Assembly: GCA_025200525.1 (NCBI GenBank)
Contig: CM045762.1
Span: forward strand, 85,206,117-85,270,116
Length of the DNA: 64,000 nucleotides
Direction: 5' to 3'
From: Camellia lanceoleosa
Lineage: Eukaryota; Streptophyta; Magnoliopsida; Ericales; Theaceae
Positions 1-10,876 of this stretch are shown here, piece after piece. Positions within the stretch are counted from its first letter, which is position 1. Every line of letters starts with the position of its first letter. The translations under genes were made by a program, and so were the position numbers. Below the pieces are notes generated by a model. That model was not told the DNA's origin. It did not search any database and saw nothing but the letters and a program-made list of their open reading frames with translations.

Positions 1-788
1 CGATGTATCCATCCGCGTTTCCCCTCATACTCAAGCGACCATGGCCACCTAATTTACCCTTTTTTGATTTTGATTTATGTTATTTAAATTTATGAACAAC
101 ATTATGTATGTATTATACGACATTATGTAGTGGCATAATTTTTATTGTTATGAATTTTTATTTATGTATTGTTATGAATGGAACAATATTTATAAATTTT
201 CATCATTTGCGAACTTTTGTTTATGTATGTATTTATATTATTATGTAATTTTTGGATTTTTTTTAGTTATTTTTCATTTAATACAAATTATTTTTATATT
301 TTTAATAATTTTAATCCAGGGTTTTTTTTTAAATTTTTTTTTGGGACGGCAGAACACCTTGTCGAAAAAAAAAATTGTACCAGGCTTTTTGCGACGGCAC
401 TCATACTGTCGCAAAGGTATGGAATTTAATTGAAAAATAAGGCTTTAGCGACGGTATAATTGCCGTCGACAACAGTCATTAGCGATGGGATTTTTGCTGT
501 CGCACAAAACTCTTTTAGCAACGGCAATACGTGCCGTCACAAAAAAACTTAGATTTTCATCTATTATTGACGACAGAAATTTACCGTCGCAAAAAAGAAA
601 TTTTACCGTCGCAAAAATAATGGCGACGGCACTTGCCGTCGCTAAAGCCTTTTTGTAACCCCCTTTGTTGCGACTCCCACTTGCCGTCACAAAAAGATAT
701 TTTACCGTCGCAAAAAGCTTTTGAGACGGCGTTTGGAGTATTTGCGACGGCGTTTTGCCGTCGCAAAAAATAATTTTTTTTTGTAGTG
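1..788. mobile_element. Partial CACTA (En/Spm-type) transposon, one terminus
   Basis: The segment ends at 784-788 in TAGTG, the reverse complement of CACTA, preceded by a T run, so reading inward gives CACTACAAAAAAAA, the usual start of plant CACTA elements. The 440 bp inside this end are filled with GCGACGGC/GCCGTCGC motifs in both orientations, as expected for a subterminal transposase-binding region. The other end and any transposase lie before base 1. The bases after the end are TTA; the matching 3-bp target duplication cannot be checked. The AT-rich part from 60 to 340 has no coding content. Confidence 0.62.
345..775. repeat. Subterminal GCGACGGC / GCCGTCGC repeats of the CACTA end
   Basis: About fifteen copies of an 8-10 bp motif occur in direct and inverted orientation, many as hairpins with arms TTGCGACGGC and GCCGTCGCAA (for example near 389-415, 622-645 and 740-770). 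Two direct copies near 584 and 606 lie 22 bp apart. In En/Spm such motifs bind the TNPA protein; that role here is inferred from the family. Confidence 0.6.
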
Positions 789-811
789 TTATCTACCTAA
801 AACTTGAGATT

Positions 812-1322
812 TGTTGGAAATTTTGAATTAAAATTTACTTCAATGGTTGTGTCTCTTGAGATGGAAGAGTATGTTCTTTTGAAGGGTCACAACCTTTCTG
901 AAGAGTCACGGAGAAATCTATAAATTTCATCTTCCTCACTTCAATTTGGATATAGAATTCATTATTTTTTCTTCATCTTTGCATTTATTTTTCATATTTT
1001 TCTAAGTCTATTTTTTCTATGAAGAGAGTGCACGCATAGCGAAGTTTATTACGCTTGCAATAGTAGTGCTGCTAGTGCAAGACATTGATCGTTGTATCTT
1101 GAGAGATAGACGTCCATTGAATCTTGAGTACCGGTGGGAGGACAAATTTGTCTTAAGGAAAGAGTGTCACACAAGCGACTCGATCAGGTTTTATTTATTT
1201 ATATATTGTAAATTTTGTTACGTTATTATGTCAATTTATTTTAGTTTTGGTTTTGTCCAAAAACTGTTTACATATTTTTAAATTATATTTTCTATATAAA
1301 TTTGGTACTGGATTTTTCAACA
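812..1322 (+). mobile_element. Copia-type LTR, apparently solo
   Basis: The segment starts TGTTGGAAAT and ends TTTTTCAACA, so it has the TG...CA ends of an LTR with short inverted termini. A TATA-like box (TCTATAAATT) lies near 913-925. The part from 1090 to 1190 resembles 63850-63950 of the LTR at the right edge of the window (AGACGTCCA / AAACGTCCA, GGACAAATTTGTCTTAAG / GGACGAATCTGTCTTAAG). No internal region or second LTR adjoins, and I saw no clear target duplication, so solo LTR is an inference. Confidence 0.45.
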
Positions 1323-1405
1323 ATCTTAAGACAGATTCGCCCCGCTTTAGTGCTCATGGATAAATGGCGTCGATCTCCCTAGGTACAATGATCTTTTCAC
1401 AAATT

Positions 1406-1540
1406 GTAGTAGCACTCCAAACAATCTGTACGGTGAACAAAACATGTGTTCTATACTCTCTGATATTTTTCCTAAAAACTAGAATGAAGAATAATGCAAG
1501 TAGAGTGCAAAAACGGGAGAGAATATATTTTCTGAATGTA
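1406..1540. repeat. Long direct repeat flanking Tat element 1 (left copy)
   Basis: These 135 bp recur at 5523-5657, on the other side of Tat element no. 1, with about two differences seen by eye. This is far longer than the 5-bp duplication an LTR element makes. The left copy joins the truncated 5' LTR directly, with a 2-3 bp overlap (GT) at the junction. Confidence 0.85.
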
Positions 1541-1833
1541 ATCCTAAGTCCATTAGAGCTAGGCTTCTATTGGGACTAGGATTGTGTTGGCTATAAAAAG
1601 GAGGCACCCCCATGGGTCTAAGGTATGCTTTTGATATTCTGTCTAGTGAGTTAAGCACTATTGGTTATCTTTGAGAGATATTGAGTACTGACTTGATCGT
1701 CAGAGTACCCCCGAGTGGACGAACTACCGCCGGAGTTTCTTCTTTCTGTTGCAGGTTAGCCAGGTGTCATCTATTCTGCCAGTACTTTCTAGCTGAATAC
1801 TGAGTTGGCAGTGTGGTCAGAAATTGACACACA
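1541..1833 (+). mobile_element. Truncated 5' LTR of Tat element 1
   Basis: This matches the last ~295 bp of the 3' LTR (5226-5520), including a TATA-like GGCTATAAAAAGG at 1590-1602 and the terminal TTGACACACA. The first ~249 bp of the LTR are missing; the break lies next to the 135-bp flanking repeat. Confidence 0.85.
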
Positions 1834-1853
1834 ATTTGGCGCCATCTGTGGGA
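1834..1853 (+). other. Primer binding site of Tat element 1
   Basis: TTGGCGCCATCTGTGGGAA follows the 5' LTR directly. The first bases TGGCGCC fit the 3' end of a plant tRNA-Asp, but later bases do not match perfectly. The same site type occurs in Tat elements 2 (9171-9190) and 3 (33470-33488). Confidence 0.7.
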
Positions 1854-1868
1854 AAGAAAGGAGAATAG

Positions 1869-2850
1869 ATGATTAGGTCCGAGAAGAGAAGAGCTCAGTC
1901 TAAAGTAAGTAGATCCCAAATCCCAAAAGACAAGATCTTGGCCTAGATGATTAGGTTCGAGAAGAGAAGAGCTCAGTCTAAAGTGAGCAGATCCCAGATT
2001 CCAGAAGACAAGATCTCGGCTTAGATGATTAGGATGATTAGGTCCGAGAAGAGAAGAGCTTAGTCTAAAGTGAGCATCTCTCAGATTCCAGAAGACAAGA
2101 TCTCGGCCTAGATGATTAGGTCCGAGAAGAGAAGAGCTCAGTCTAAAGTGAGCAGATCCCAGATTTCAGAAGACAAGATCTCGGCCTAGATGATTAAGTC
2201 CGAGAAAAGAAAAGCTTAGCCTAAGTTAAAGACTTTTTATATAAGGTCCACAAAGGAGTAGGTAGAAGCCATGTAGAGGGCTGGAGAATGATGCTTGGGA
2301 GTAGGAATTTTCAAGCCGAGATGATGTTTAACGCTTGTTGAAACTTGAGAAAAGTTTATAAGTTGAAGTTAAACCGAGATAATGTTTAACGCTTGTTAAA
2401 ACTTGAGAAAAGTTTACAAGTTCAGTCTAAAGTGAGCAAATCCCAGATTCCAGAAGACAAGATCTTGGCCTAGATGATTAGGTCCGAGAAGAGAAGAGCT
2501 CAGTCTAAAGTGAGCAGATCCCATATTCCAGAAGACAAGATCTCGGCCTAGATGATTAGGTCCGAGAAGAGAAGAGCTCAGTCTAAAGTGAGCAGATCCC
2601 AGATTCCAGAAGACAAGATCTCGGTCTAGATGATTAAGTCCGAGAAGAGAAAAGCTCAGCTTAAGTTAAAGACTTTTTATATAAGGTCCACAAAGGAGTA
2701 GGTGGAAGCCATGTAGAGGGCTAGAGAATGATGCTTGGGAGTAGGAATTTTCAAGCCGAGATGATGTTTAACGCTTGTTGAAACTTGAGAAAAGTTTACA
2801 AGTTGAAGTTAAACCGAGATGATGTTTAACGCTTGTTAAAACTTGAGAAA
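1869..2850 (+). repeat. 78-bp tandem repeats in a higher-order duplication
   Basis: A ~78-bp unit starting GATGATTAGGTCCGAGAAGA is repeated about five times (starts near 1869, 1947, 2035, 2110, 2188). It is followed by a ~180-bp segment with AAGGTCCACAAAGGAGTAGG. The whole block then repeats (2404-2850), giving a higher-order period of about 430 bp. Nothing here is coding. Confidence 0.85.
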
Positions 2851-3350
2851 AGTTTACAAGTTGAAGTTAAACCGAGATGATGTTTAACGCTTGTTGAAAC
2901 TTGAGAAAAGTTTACAAGTTGAAGTTAAGCCGAGATGATGTTTAACCCTTGTTGAAACTTGAGAAAAGTTTACAAGTTGAAGTTAAACCGAGATGATGTT
3001 TAACCCTTGTTGAAACTTGAGAAAAGTTTACAAGTTGAAGTTAAGCCGAGATGATGTTTAACCCTTGTTGAAACTTGAGAAAAGTTTACAAGTTGAAGTT
3101 AAACCGAGATGATGTTTAACCCTTGTTGAAACTTGAGAAAAGTTTACAAGTTGAAGTTAAACCGAGATGATGTTTAACGCTTGTTGAAACTTGAGAAAAG
3201 TTTACAAGTTGAAGTTAAACTGAAACTTGAGAAAAATTTACAAGTTGAAGTTAAACCGAGATGATGTTTAACCCTAGTTGAAACTTGAGAAAAGTTTACA
3301 AGTTGAAGTTAAACCGAGATGATATTTAACACTTGTTAAAATTTTGAGAA
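2753..3350 (+). repeat. ~58-bp tandem repeat array
   Basis: Ten or so copies of a ~58-bp unit contain CCGAGATGATGTTTAAC and CTTGAGAAAAGTTTACAAG. The last part (GAAACTTGAGAAAAGTTTAC with its neighbour CTTGTTGAAACTTGAG) can form short imperfect stems. One copy near 3215-3240 is partly deleted. Confidence 0.88.
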
Positions 3351-3354
3351 AATT

Positions 3355-3600
3355 TACAAGTTAAAGTTAAAGCCGAGGTCATGTTATAAGAAGACGGGTT
3401 TAACACTTGTTGAAATTTTGAGAAAATTTACAAGTTAAAGTTAAAGCCGAGGTCATGTTATAAGAAGACGGGTTTAACACTTGTTGAAATTTTGAGAAAA
3501 TTTACAAGTTGAAGTTAAAGCCGAGGTCATGTTGAGTCAAGACTGGTTTAACACTTGTTGAAATTTTGAGAAAATTTACAAGTTGAGGTTAAGCCAAGGT
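3355..3600 (+). repeat. ~75-bp tandem repeats
   Basis: Three to four copies of a ~75-bp unit contain AAAGCCGAGGTCATGTT and GGTTTAACACTTGTTGAA. The unit is a diverged, longer relative of the 58-bp unit before it. From 3600 to 3985 the sequence is unique, non-coding and contains scattered CCGAGG motifs. Confidence 0.8.
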
Positions 3601-4039
3601 TACGAGTGAAATAAGTATCTATGCACGTGCCGAGATTACCATGTTGTCAAGACTTGGAAGATAATGGAAGACATAAGTCTTAAGAAGTAAAAAGTGGCGA
3701 GTTTTGAACAAACACTTGTGAAAACATTTGTTACAATGTTTTCAAGTGTTAAGCCAAGGCCGAGATAAACAAGACTAGAAGTTGTGTCCGAGGTATTTTA
3801 CCCTGAAGAGATTACACAGTGAAGGTGTATCTTGAAGACATGCAAATTATTTTAAGTATAGAATGCATTCAGAAAAGGAAAGAAGGCACTTCGGCCTAAA
3901 CATTGAAGAATGATTGTACAGATTACAAAAGTGGCACGTCGGCCAAATTAAAGCTTACATTGCTTCAAAAGTAAGAAAGGAGTACTAAGTACAAAGAAAA
4001 AAAAGATCACAAATGAAACTACTTGGCGTTGGCAACGGA

Positions 4040-4400
4040 CTATGTCTCACCCCCAGAAGACAGCTGGGAAGACTTCTCGGCAACCTTCTTGGCCTCGAGC
4101 TCAGCGTCGGTCTCTTGTAGAGTTTGGTCGATGCTCTTCTTGGCGATAGACGTGTCAGATGTGGTCTTCTCAGGGATAGCGTCTTTGAGACCTCATCCTC
4201 TTCATCCTGAGTCAAGTCGAAGACTTGTTCATTCATAGTTGAAGACTTGGCCCCAGCAGCTTCTTCATTTCTTCTCGACCTCAGTCTGATCCTCGGACTC
4301 AACTTTGTCTTCAAACTGGCTTGGAGATAGAGGGAATGACAGGACGAGGTTGCTAGCATTCTTGAGAGGAGAATCCTTAGGGACAAGAGCAGATGGATAT
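4040..4400 (-). pseudogene. Remnant of a Tat-type antisense ORF (C-terminal end)
   Basis: Read on the minus strand from about 4400 down to a stop at 4040-4042, a coherent hydrophilic Lys/Glu/Ser-rich sequence appears if two frame changes are allowed (near 4275 and 4190). Recognisable blocks are QFEDKVESEDQTEVEKK, FDLTQDEEDE and QTLQETDAELEAKKVAEK. It runs against the LTR direction, as do the antisense ORFs of Tat elements 2 and 3, which also end in acidic tails. The N-terminal domain is not visible here. The frame changes and missing N-terminus make it a pseudogene. The assignment rests on position, orientation and composition, not on a strong sequence match. Confidence 0.5.
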
Positions 4401-4962
4401 GTTCAAACATGGCAAACAAGTAGAGACAACAAGGTATGAAACTAAAGAAGGGAAAAAAAAAAAAAAACTCACCGAAGAAAATAAAGCCGGTGTTCAGTAT
4501 GCCAGAGTCAGATGATGGCAGCAATTGGGAAGGATCAGCAAAAGCTTCACCGGAGGAGAAGAATGGAAGTGGTTGCAGAGCTTCAGAGCTTGAAACATGG
4601 CAGATTTGGGAGAATAAAAAGAAAGAGAGTCTAGGGACACAAATAGAAATGAAATGGTTTTGTTGGAATTAGAAATCCTGACGTGCCCGTGCTAACGTCA
4701 GATGGCAGGGGGCAGAACTGATGCGACACAATGGGGGGCGTGATCGGTATGTTCCAAATTTGATGATGATCTCTGATGATAGTGTGATCTCTATTGAGAT
4801 GTTGAACTTGGATGAGAAAGAACATGATGATTCTTGATTCTTGATTCTTGATTCTTGATAAGTGGACATATGAGTCCTAAATTCTTGGTGCCGATAAGCC
4901 ATGAACTCAGCCGGAGGAGTACATGTATAGGTTCCATCACCTCAGGATGCCGAGGTAATAGA

Positions 4963-5520
4963 ACCTAGGGGGCAGTTGTGGAGACATAATTTTTGAATGA
5001 CAATATGTGGCCGAGGTGTCACCGAAGTGCCAGCCGAGGTGCCACGTGTCCTGGTCATGACGCCAAGATCATCTCAGCTAGGCCGAGGTTATCTGCGAAG
5101 ATACCGGAATCCGGGATAAGCGGATAAGGGACAAGAGTCCTAGAATGAAAGATGACTTCAGTTTGGGTAAAGATAAGACTCTTAGAGAGTTTATTCCAAT
5201 CCTACTAGGAGTCCAAGATTAGCAGTAATCCTAAGTCCATTAGAGCTAGGCTTCTATTGGGACTAGGATTGTGTTGGCTATAAAAGGGAGGCACCCCCAT
5301 GGGTTTAAGGTATGCTTTTGATATTCTGTCTAGTGAGTTAAGCACTATTGGTTATCTTTGAGAGATATTGAGTACTGACTTGATCGTCGGAGTACCCCCG
5401 GGTGGACGAATCACCGCCAGAGTCTTTTCTTTCTGTTGCAGGTCAGCCAGGTGTCATCTATTATGCCAATACTTTCCAACTGAATACTGAGTTGGCAGTG
5501 TGGTCAGAAATTGACACACA
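4963..5520 (+). mobile_element. Polypurine tract and 3' LTR of Tat element 1
   Basis: A purine run, ACCTAGGGGGCAGT (4963-4976), precedes an LTR that starts TGTGGAGACA (4977) and ends TTGACACACA (5520). The LTR is 544 bp and complete. It has a TATA-like GGCTATAAAAGGG near 5275-5288. Three CCGA(G/A)G motifs at 5011, 5022 and 5034 are spaced 11-12 bp, about one helical turn. Confidence 0.85.
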
Positions 5521-5522
5521 CA

Positions 5523-5657
5523 GTAGTAGCACTCTAAACAATCTGTACGGTGAACAAAATATGTGTTCTATACTCTCTGATATTTTTCCTAAAAACTAGA
5601 ATGAAGAATAATGCAAGTAGAGTGCAAAAACGGGAGAGAATATATTTTCTGAATGTG
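5523..5657. repeat. Long direct repeat flanking Tat element 1 (right copy)
   Basis: This is the right copy of the 135-bp sequence at 1406-1540. Beyond it, 5658-5849 is AT-rich with short GAACAGAT repeats and no gene. Confidence 0.85.
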
Positions 5658-5849
5658 AAAAATGCTAGAAGTAGGTCTGCTTTTATGGGCAGATTGGTGA
5701 CCATTGAACAGATCCAAACAGGTTTAATTTTGAAATGAACATGTACAATATTAAATTGAACAGATACAATTCAAATTTGAACAGATCTGCAACAGTTTGA
5801 ATTTGTATAACTGCTGGCAGTTTTAAAATTGTTAAAAGCAGTTTTAATT

Positions 5850-6422
5850 TGTTGGAAATTGGACCGAAGGAGGCTTGATTGGATAGAAGAATTGAATTGA
5901 AATTTGGTGCAAAATTTGAATTAATATCACGCAAGAATTTTTGGAAAAAAATCAAATAAATTTTGTCCAAAAAATTACTATTTGAACCGACCCAACCCAC
6001 AATCGTGTCCTGCCAATCAGACGGACGGAAGCGTTGTGCGCTTGTGGTGGTTTGAGCTAAGGCCCACTTTGTCCATAACTCCTCCCTTCTACAAACTTGG
6101 GGTGCCCCTTGGCGCTCAATCCAAGTGTTGTCACCTAGAACTTATATACACACATAAGTTCTCTTTAAGTTTCAATGTGGGACAACCCATTTTAAAGAAA
6201 CCCACATTTTACTCTTTAATTGTCCATTCCACGAACCCAAAAACGATATTAACTTTCTATTCACTCATAAATGGTTATGACGAATCGTCTTCATCGTGTG
6301 ACTTGCCATGCGGTAAGAAACACGTCACCTCTTTGGACTCATCCCAAAAGACGTGTGGGACCTACTCAAATTTAGGCTTAAAGTTGACCCAAAATAAGCC
6401 TATAAAAACCATAATTCCAACA
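5850..6422 (-). mobile_element. Copia-type LTR in reverse orientation, with internal 3' stub
   Basis: On the minus strand this runs from TGTTGGAATT (6422) to TTTCCAACA (5850). Before it on the minus strand lies CTTGGGAGAT (6423-6432), a plausible polypurine tract, so it would be a 3' LTR. It has the CCCACATTGAAAC box and a G/C-rich GCCAAGGGGCACCCC stretch, also seen in the LTR at 62950-64000. The remaining stub, 6433-6463, ends in an LTR-like CCAACA. Confidence 0.5.
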
Positions 6423-6463
6423 ATCTCCCAAGTGAATAAAATTTGGTACTGATTTTTCCAACA

Positions 6464-8321
6464 TGATTAATGCGTAGCAATTTAAACGAAGCATTAAAAG
6501 AATTTTTTTCATTATTTTAAATGTTTAGAATTTCATAACTTTTGTTATATACATCCGTTCTTTATAAAATTTAATTTTTTTTATAGCTTTCATTCTGCAC
6601 ATCTGTTTTTCATAGAATTTTTGAAACTTTAGAATTTATAATTTACAAAAATAGAGAAACTTTTAACTTTCATAAATTTTTAGACGTTTGAAAAAAATAG
6701 TGAAATTTCACAATTTTTCAAACACAGGAACTGAGAAATTTTGTAGTTCTTAGAAATCTAGAAATGTCTCAATTTTCATAAAATTTTATAGTTTCTTAAA
6801 CACAAATTCACAATTTCTTAAACTTTGAAATTATGAAATCTCATAGTTTAGAAGCTTGACAATTTCAAACACTGATAAATTTACTTGAGAAAATTGAGAA
6901 ATTGAGAAATTTCTAATCTTTTACAATTTCATATTTAATGTTGTCCTTATTTAATAGATCTCAACGAGTAGATTTCAAAATTATATATATTTTTAATAGT
7001 TTTTTCTCTTCATCCATGGTGCTAGGTTTACTACTACAATTATAATCATACATTCTTATGATTTGAGTAAGGTTATGTTAATGACCACTTTTTCCCTTTA
7101 GCAGAGTAAAATATGTCTTCCACTATGAATGGTAATGGAGAAATTCTAATATACACCCCACCTGAAAAGAGTACATTATATCATTGTGAGTCTGGAATGT
7201 TGTCTATAAAATAGAGTATGATGAAATATGAAGATGACCCATCTCCAAATTATGTAATGAAAAATCTCCTTGTATGGGAAGATTATATTTTAAGACACAT
7301 CAAAATAGAGAGAGAATATGATATGTTGGAATTTTAGAAGAATATGTGTCCGCACATAATAGTAATAATTGTGGGTTCAATTTTGTCCCACATTGGTTCG
7401 TTAGGGACACTTGACCCACCTATAAGATATGCCACGCCTACAAACTTTCAAAAGGCCTTTTGTAGTGAAAGAAGAACAAAGCCATGCGTGTCTCCGTGAT
7501 ATAATGTGGATAATATCTTGATACGTACTACGACAATGGGGTAGTCCGCACAAATGACGAGGTCTTTGGAAATCAAAACTAAGAAATGCAACAACTAGGC
7601 AAAGTACAACAACACAGAGTAAAGCTTTAACATGTTTAGAAATACAAAGCCAAAAAAAAAAATGATAATAATAATAATATTAAAAAACTAATTACAAAAA
7701 TAAATAAATAAAATCAGGGCATAGACTTGGCAAAAAAGATCCAAGTGCAAAAAACACCCACAAAAAATAAATGACTGACACTAACAATCTTTTAAAAAAA
7801 TAAATGAAGAAGATATAATGGATTTAATTGTAATGAAAACCAAAAGCCACAATCAATATAGAAACTATTTTAAATTTATTTAAACATTAAATGAAACCAA
7901 TACTGAATTAGGGGAGGATGAATATAGAAGGTCGCTGTTTTATGGGATACTAATGGGGAGGTCCTATGTCAACAGTTTAAAACCTATCTAACTTCAAAAC
8001 AAATCATTTGTATCAATTAATTTTATATATTTTTAATTATTATAAAAAAAAATAAAAATTTAAAGACGTTGTCACATCTTACCAGTTACCACTACCGGAC
8101 CATTGCTTGCGAATTCAAACCTCATATAGAGGCATTGTCGATGATCTCTTTTCCCTTTTCCCTTAGATTAATAAAATAGACTAATGCAAGTTCTAACAAG
8201 TAATAAAAAATAAATAAATAAAAATTTTCATTTCACTTGTCACAATTATATCAGTTTAGTAGATTTTACTACTTATATTATTACTAATTACTAATATAAT
8301 AATGACATATGAAACGATAAA
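6464..8321. other. AT-rich spacer without genes
   Basis: I see no coding potential. The stretch has many short A/T runs. From about 7323 to 7620 there is an LTR-like fragment starting TGTTGGAATTTTAG with GTCCCACATTGGTTCG, which resembles Copia-type U3 sequence, but no end could be set. Confidence 0.6.
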
Positions 8322-8603
8322 CAAATGTTGTTATCATAATATTATTAAAATTCAACCATTAATCACCTAATTTTTCATTTTTTTTCAAATATTTATTTAT
8401 TTATTTATCAAATTGTATAAAAAAAATATATAAAATGACCATGATTATAGTTCATTTCTATATAATAATTCTTTAAAATTTAAATGAATGTTATTATTGT
8501 AATATTATTAAAATTCAACCATCAATCACCTAATTTGTCATTGTTTCTTTTTCAAGTATTTTTTTTATCCAATTATATAAAAAAAAATATATAAAATGAT
8601 CAT
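8322..8603. repeat. Tandem ~165-bp AT-rich unit, second copy split by Tat element 2
   Basis: Unit 1 (about 8322-8490) includes TATTAAAATTCAACCATTAA and ATGATTATAGTTCATTTCTA. Unit 2 starts near 8491 with the same order, runs to 8603, and resumes after the transposon at 17228 (GACTATAGTTCATTTCTATA). The transposon therefore landed inside a pre-existing tandem duplication. Confidence 0.75.
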
Positions 8604-9170
8604 TGATACTGATGGGCCTTCAGAGAGTCCGGCCGACGACCTGGACACAAGGCCCAGCCTACGGCCTGGATATTAAAGCCCAGCAACCTTGGGAAACCAA
8701 TGATGGACCAGGACCAATAACATTCAAACACATGTCGGGCAAGGAATCAACCACGTAGGCAGACAAAGATCCTGCAAAGTTATTGCACCCACGCATCAGC
8801 CATTAATGAGGCTCTGGTAGCATTAAATGCGACAACCCCTCCATACAGGAGGATGCAGACTCACCATAAACGATGCAAGCTAAAATATAGACTTTCGGCC
8901 AACAAGATAAGATGAAAAAGACAAGAAAATGATGAACAAATGATATAAGGAAGCTTCCGAGATGCAAAGAAAAGGTTAAGTTCTTCATCCCGTTCTTCTC
9001 TCTTTATTCAATCAATCTATCATATTTTAACTCGATCGTCGGAGGGCCTAGGTGATTACCACCCCCTTTAGACCTTTTTGCAAGCACATCTTGTGGGTTT
9101 CAAGACCGGCAAACTTGTTAGAAGTGTGGATCAGTTTGGCCCACCCTTTGTCGGAATTATCGTATCATCA
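8604..9170 (+). mobile_element. 5' LTR of Tat element 2
   Basis: 567 bp with TG...CA ends, very similar to 16658-17227. The next bases, GTTGCCGTTGTCTGTGGGAA (9171-9190), are a decayed version of the TGGCGCCGTCTGTGGGAA primer site. Confidence 0.92.
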
Positions 9171-9268
9171 GTTGCCGTTGTCTGTGGGAACACCTTTTCG
9201 AAAAAGACAGTTGTGTTCATTGTCGCCGGAAGGAACCCTGTAATCATCCACTCCCTGCATCAGGGTGG

Positions 9269-10755
9269 ATGGTCACGACTAGATCCATGGTTTCCCAACA
9301 TAACGCTGGTAACCCCGAAGTTGAGCCATCCAACCCAAATAACTCGCCTTCATATTTCGCAGAACTCACCAACAACATCAATTGACTGACCGAGCAAAAC
9401 CAAACCTTGATCAATGCCTTACTCTAGCGTGACCTGCCTATCTCTCATCCACTACTGCCAATAGTTCCCCCGCACCTAGAACAAGCCCATTATCACCATC
9501 AATTCCCATTACACGTGCCTCAAGGAACATTTCCACCCTTCGCCTCGCAGCCTCAACTGTCGAATCTTGATGGTCTGTACCCTCCCCCATCAGGCTCTCA
9601 GCCTCGTCAAGATATGCCACTGCCTCTCCATGACCACCCCTTACCACACCATACAGCCGTCCATGAAGGTGAGGCTAGCAGTGTTCAACCCACGGTCCCT
9701 GTTTGTGAGGATAATGCCCTCGTCTGGGACGAAAAACTGTGGGCCATGAAACTCCAACTACAGGGGGTCATGCAGAACATACAACACAAGACTTCATCCA
9801 CCGTCAACTCTCATTTTATCGCTTCCATCAGGGATAAGGCTCTTCCTCCCAAGTTCAAAATGCCATCGATCGACACCTACGATGGTACAACCAGTCCTGT
9901 CGACCACGTAGAAGCATATCAGACACCCATGATCTTACATGCTTTTCCAGATGAAATCATGTGTCGCCTGTCACGTTGAAGGGGTTGGCGCGCCTTTGGT
10001 TCGATCGGCTACGCCAGACTTCGATCCGCCGTTTCACACCTTTCGCCAAATCGTTCTTAAGCCATTTCATTGCTGCTCAACGACAATGGCATTCAACCAC
10101 CCAACTGCTAAACATCCAACAAACAGAAGGGGAATCGTTATGCAGTTATGTCACCCGCTTCAACGCCGAAGCCCTACAAGTGGAGGAAAATGATGACAAG
10201 GTCATTCTCACAGCCTTCATGGCCGGTTTGCGCTTGTCCGATTTCCTCTTCTCCCTGTCCAAAAATTGCCCCATCGCCATGGCTCTCTTTTCGCCAAAGC
10301 CCAAAACTATATGAATGCCAAAGACTCTCTAGTAGCCCGCTAAGATTCCCTATCCAAAGCCCCGCCCTCCGAGGACAAGGGAAAAGAGCCTGAGCCCCGA
10401 TCTTCGCAATATTCGCACCGACCCCCATCATATCCAGATTGACTTGCATGTTCGGACCGACCGGCCCCAACCCGCTCCCCTGGTCGATTCGAACGGTACA
10501 CCCCCCGTCAATTCCCCCATGGAGCAAGTTTTTAACCAAATTCAACGAGACTATAACCTGAAATGGCCTCAACTATCCAGATCCCCCTCTAACCAATGGG
10601 ATCAATCCAAGTACTACCACTTCTATGAAGACCACGGCCATAACACTGACGAATGTGTCAACCTCAAAGACCAGGTCGAGGATCTAATCTGCCAAGGATG
10701 TCTCAGTCGATTCACAGTAGCCCGTCCCCTGCAGAGGCCAAGAACTGGCCCCTAA
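9269..10755 (+). pseudogene. gag: Tat-type Gag polyprotein, broken
   Basis: Gag forms the particle that packages the element RNA. The chosen start is the ATG at 9269, about 100 bp after the LTR; it reads MVTTRSMVS, a usual Gag start. Stops interrupt the frame near 9383 (TGA for CGA) and 9423 (TAG for CAG). The retrotransposon Gag core is clear: PKFKMPSIDTYDGTTSPVDH (about 9845-9910), then after a frame loss near 9966 VTLKGLARLWFDRL and SYVTRFNAEALQVEENDDK (to about 10200). Another break near 10280-10310 leads to the C-terminal block KYYHFYEDHGHNTDEC (about 10610-10655). There the knuckle's first Cys is replaced by Tyr. The frame ends at 10753-10755. The product would be non-functional. Confidence 0.88.
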
Positions 10756-10876
10756 ACCATAACCGCCAATGAAATCCCCCCCGACGACCTACATAACCCG
10801 AGCGGAATGATGATCGGCCCCAAAACCAACCCTGAGCTCACAATGATCCTCCCCTCCCCTCTCTGTAGGTGAAATA

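Larger units (their letters stand above)
1541..5520 (+). mobile_element. Non-autonomous Tat-like Gypsy element no. 1 (LARD-type)
   Basis: The element consists of a truncated 5' LTR (1541-1833), a primer site, about 1.7 kb of tandem repeats, a degraded antisense ORF (4040-4400), a polypurine tract and a complete 3' LTR (4977-5520). There is no gag, protease, RT or integrase, so it would depend on enzymes from relatives. Its primer site, CCGAG-rich internal repeats and antisense ORF match the plan of the two Tat elements at 8604-17227 and 18854-34207. Assignment to the Tat group is by this architecture, not by RT. Confidence 0.7.

Noticed and set aside
2753..3350. CRISPR array or satellite DNA
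   Set aside because: The repeats are directly tandem without unique spacers, lie inside an LTR element and occur in a plant genome. The array is too short and too local for a satellite.
7323..7620. Complete LTR
   Set aside because: Only the start looks LTR-like; no end, pair or target duplication could be found.
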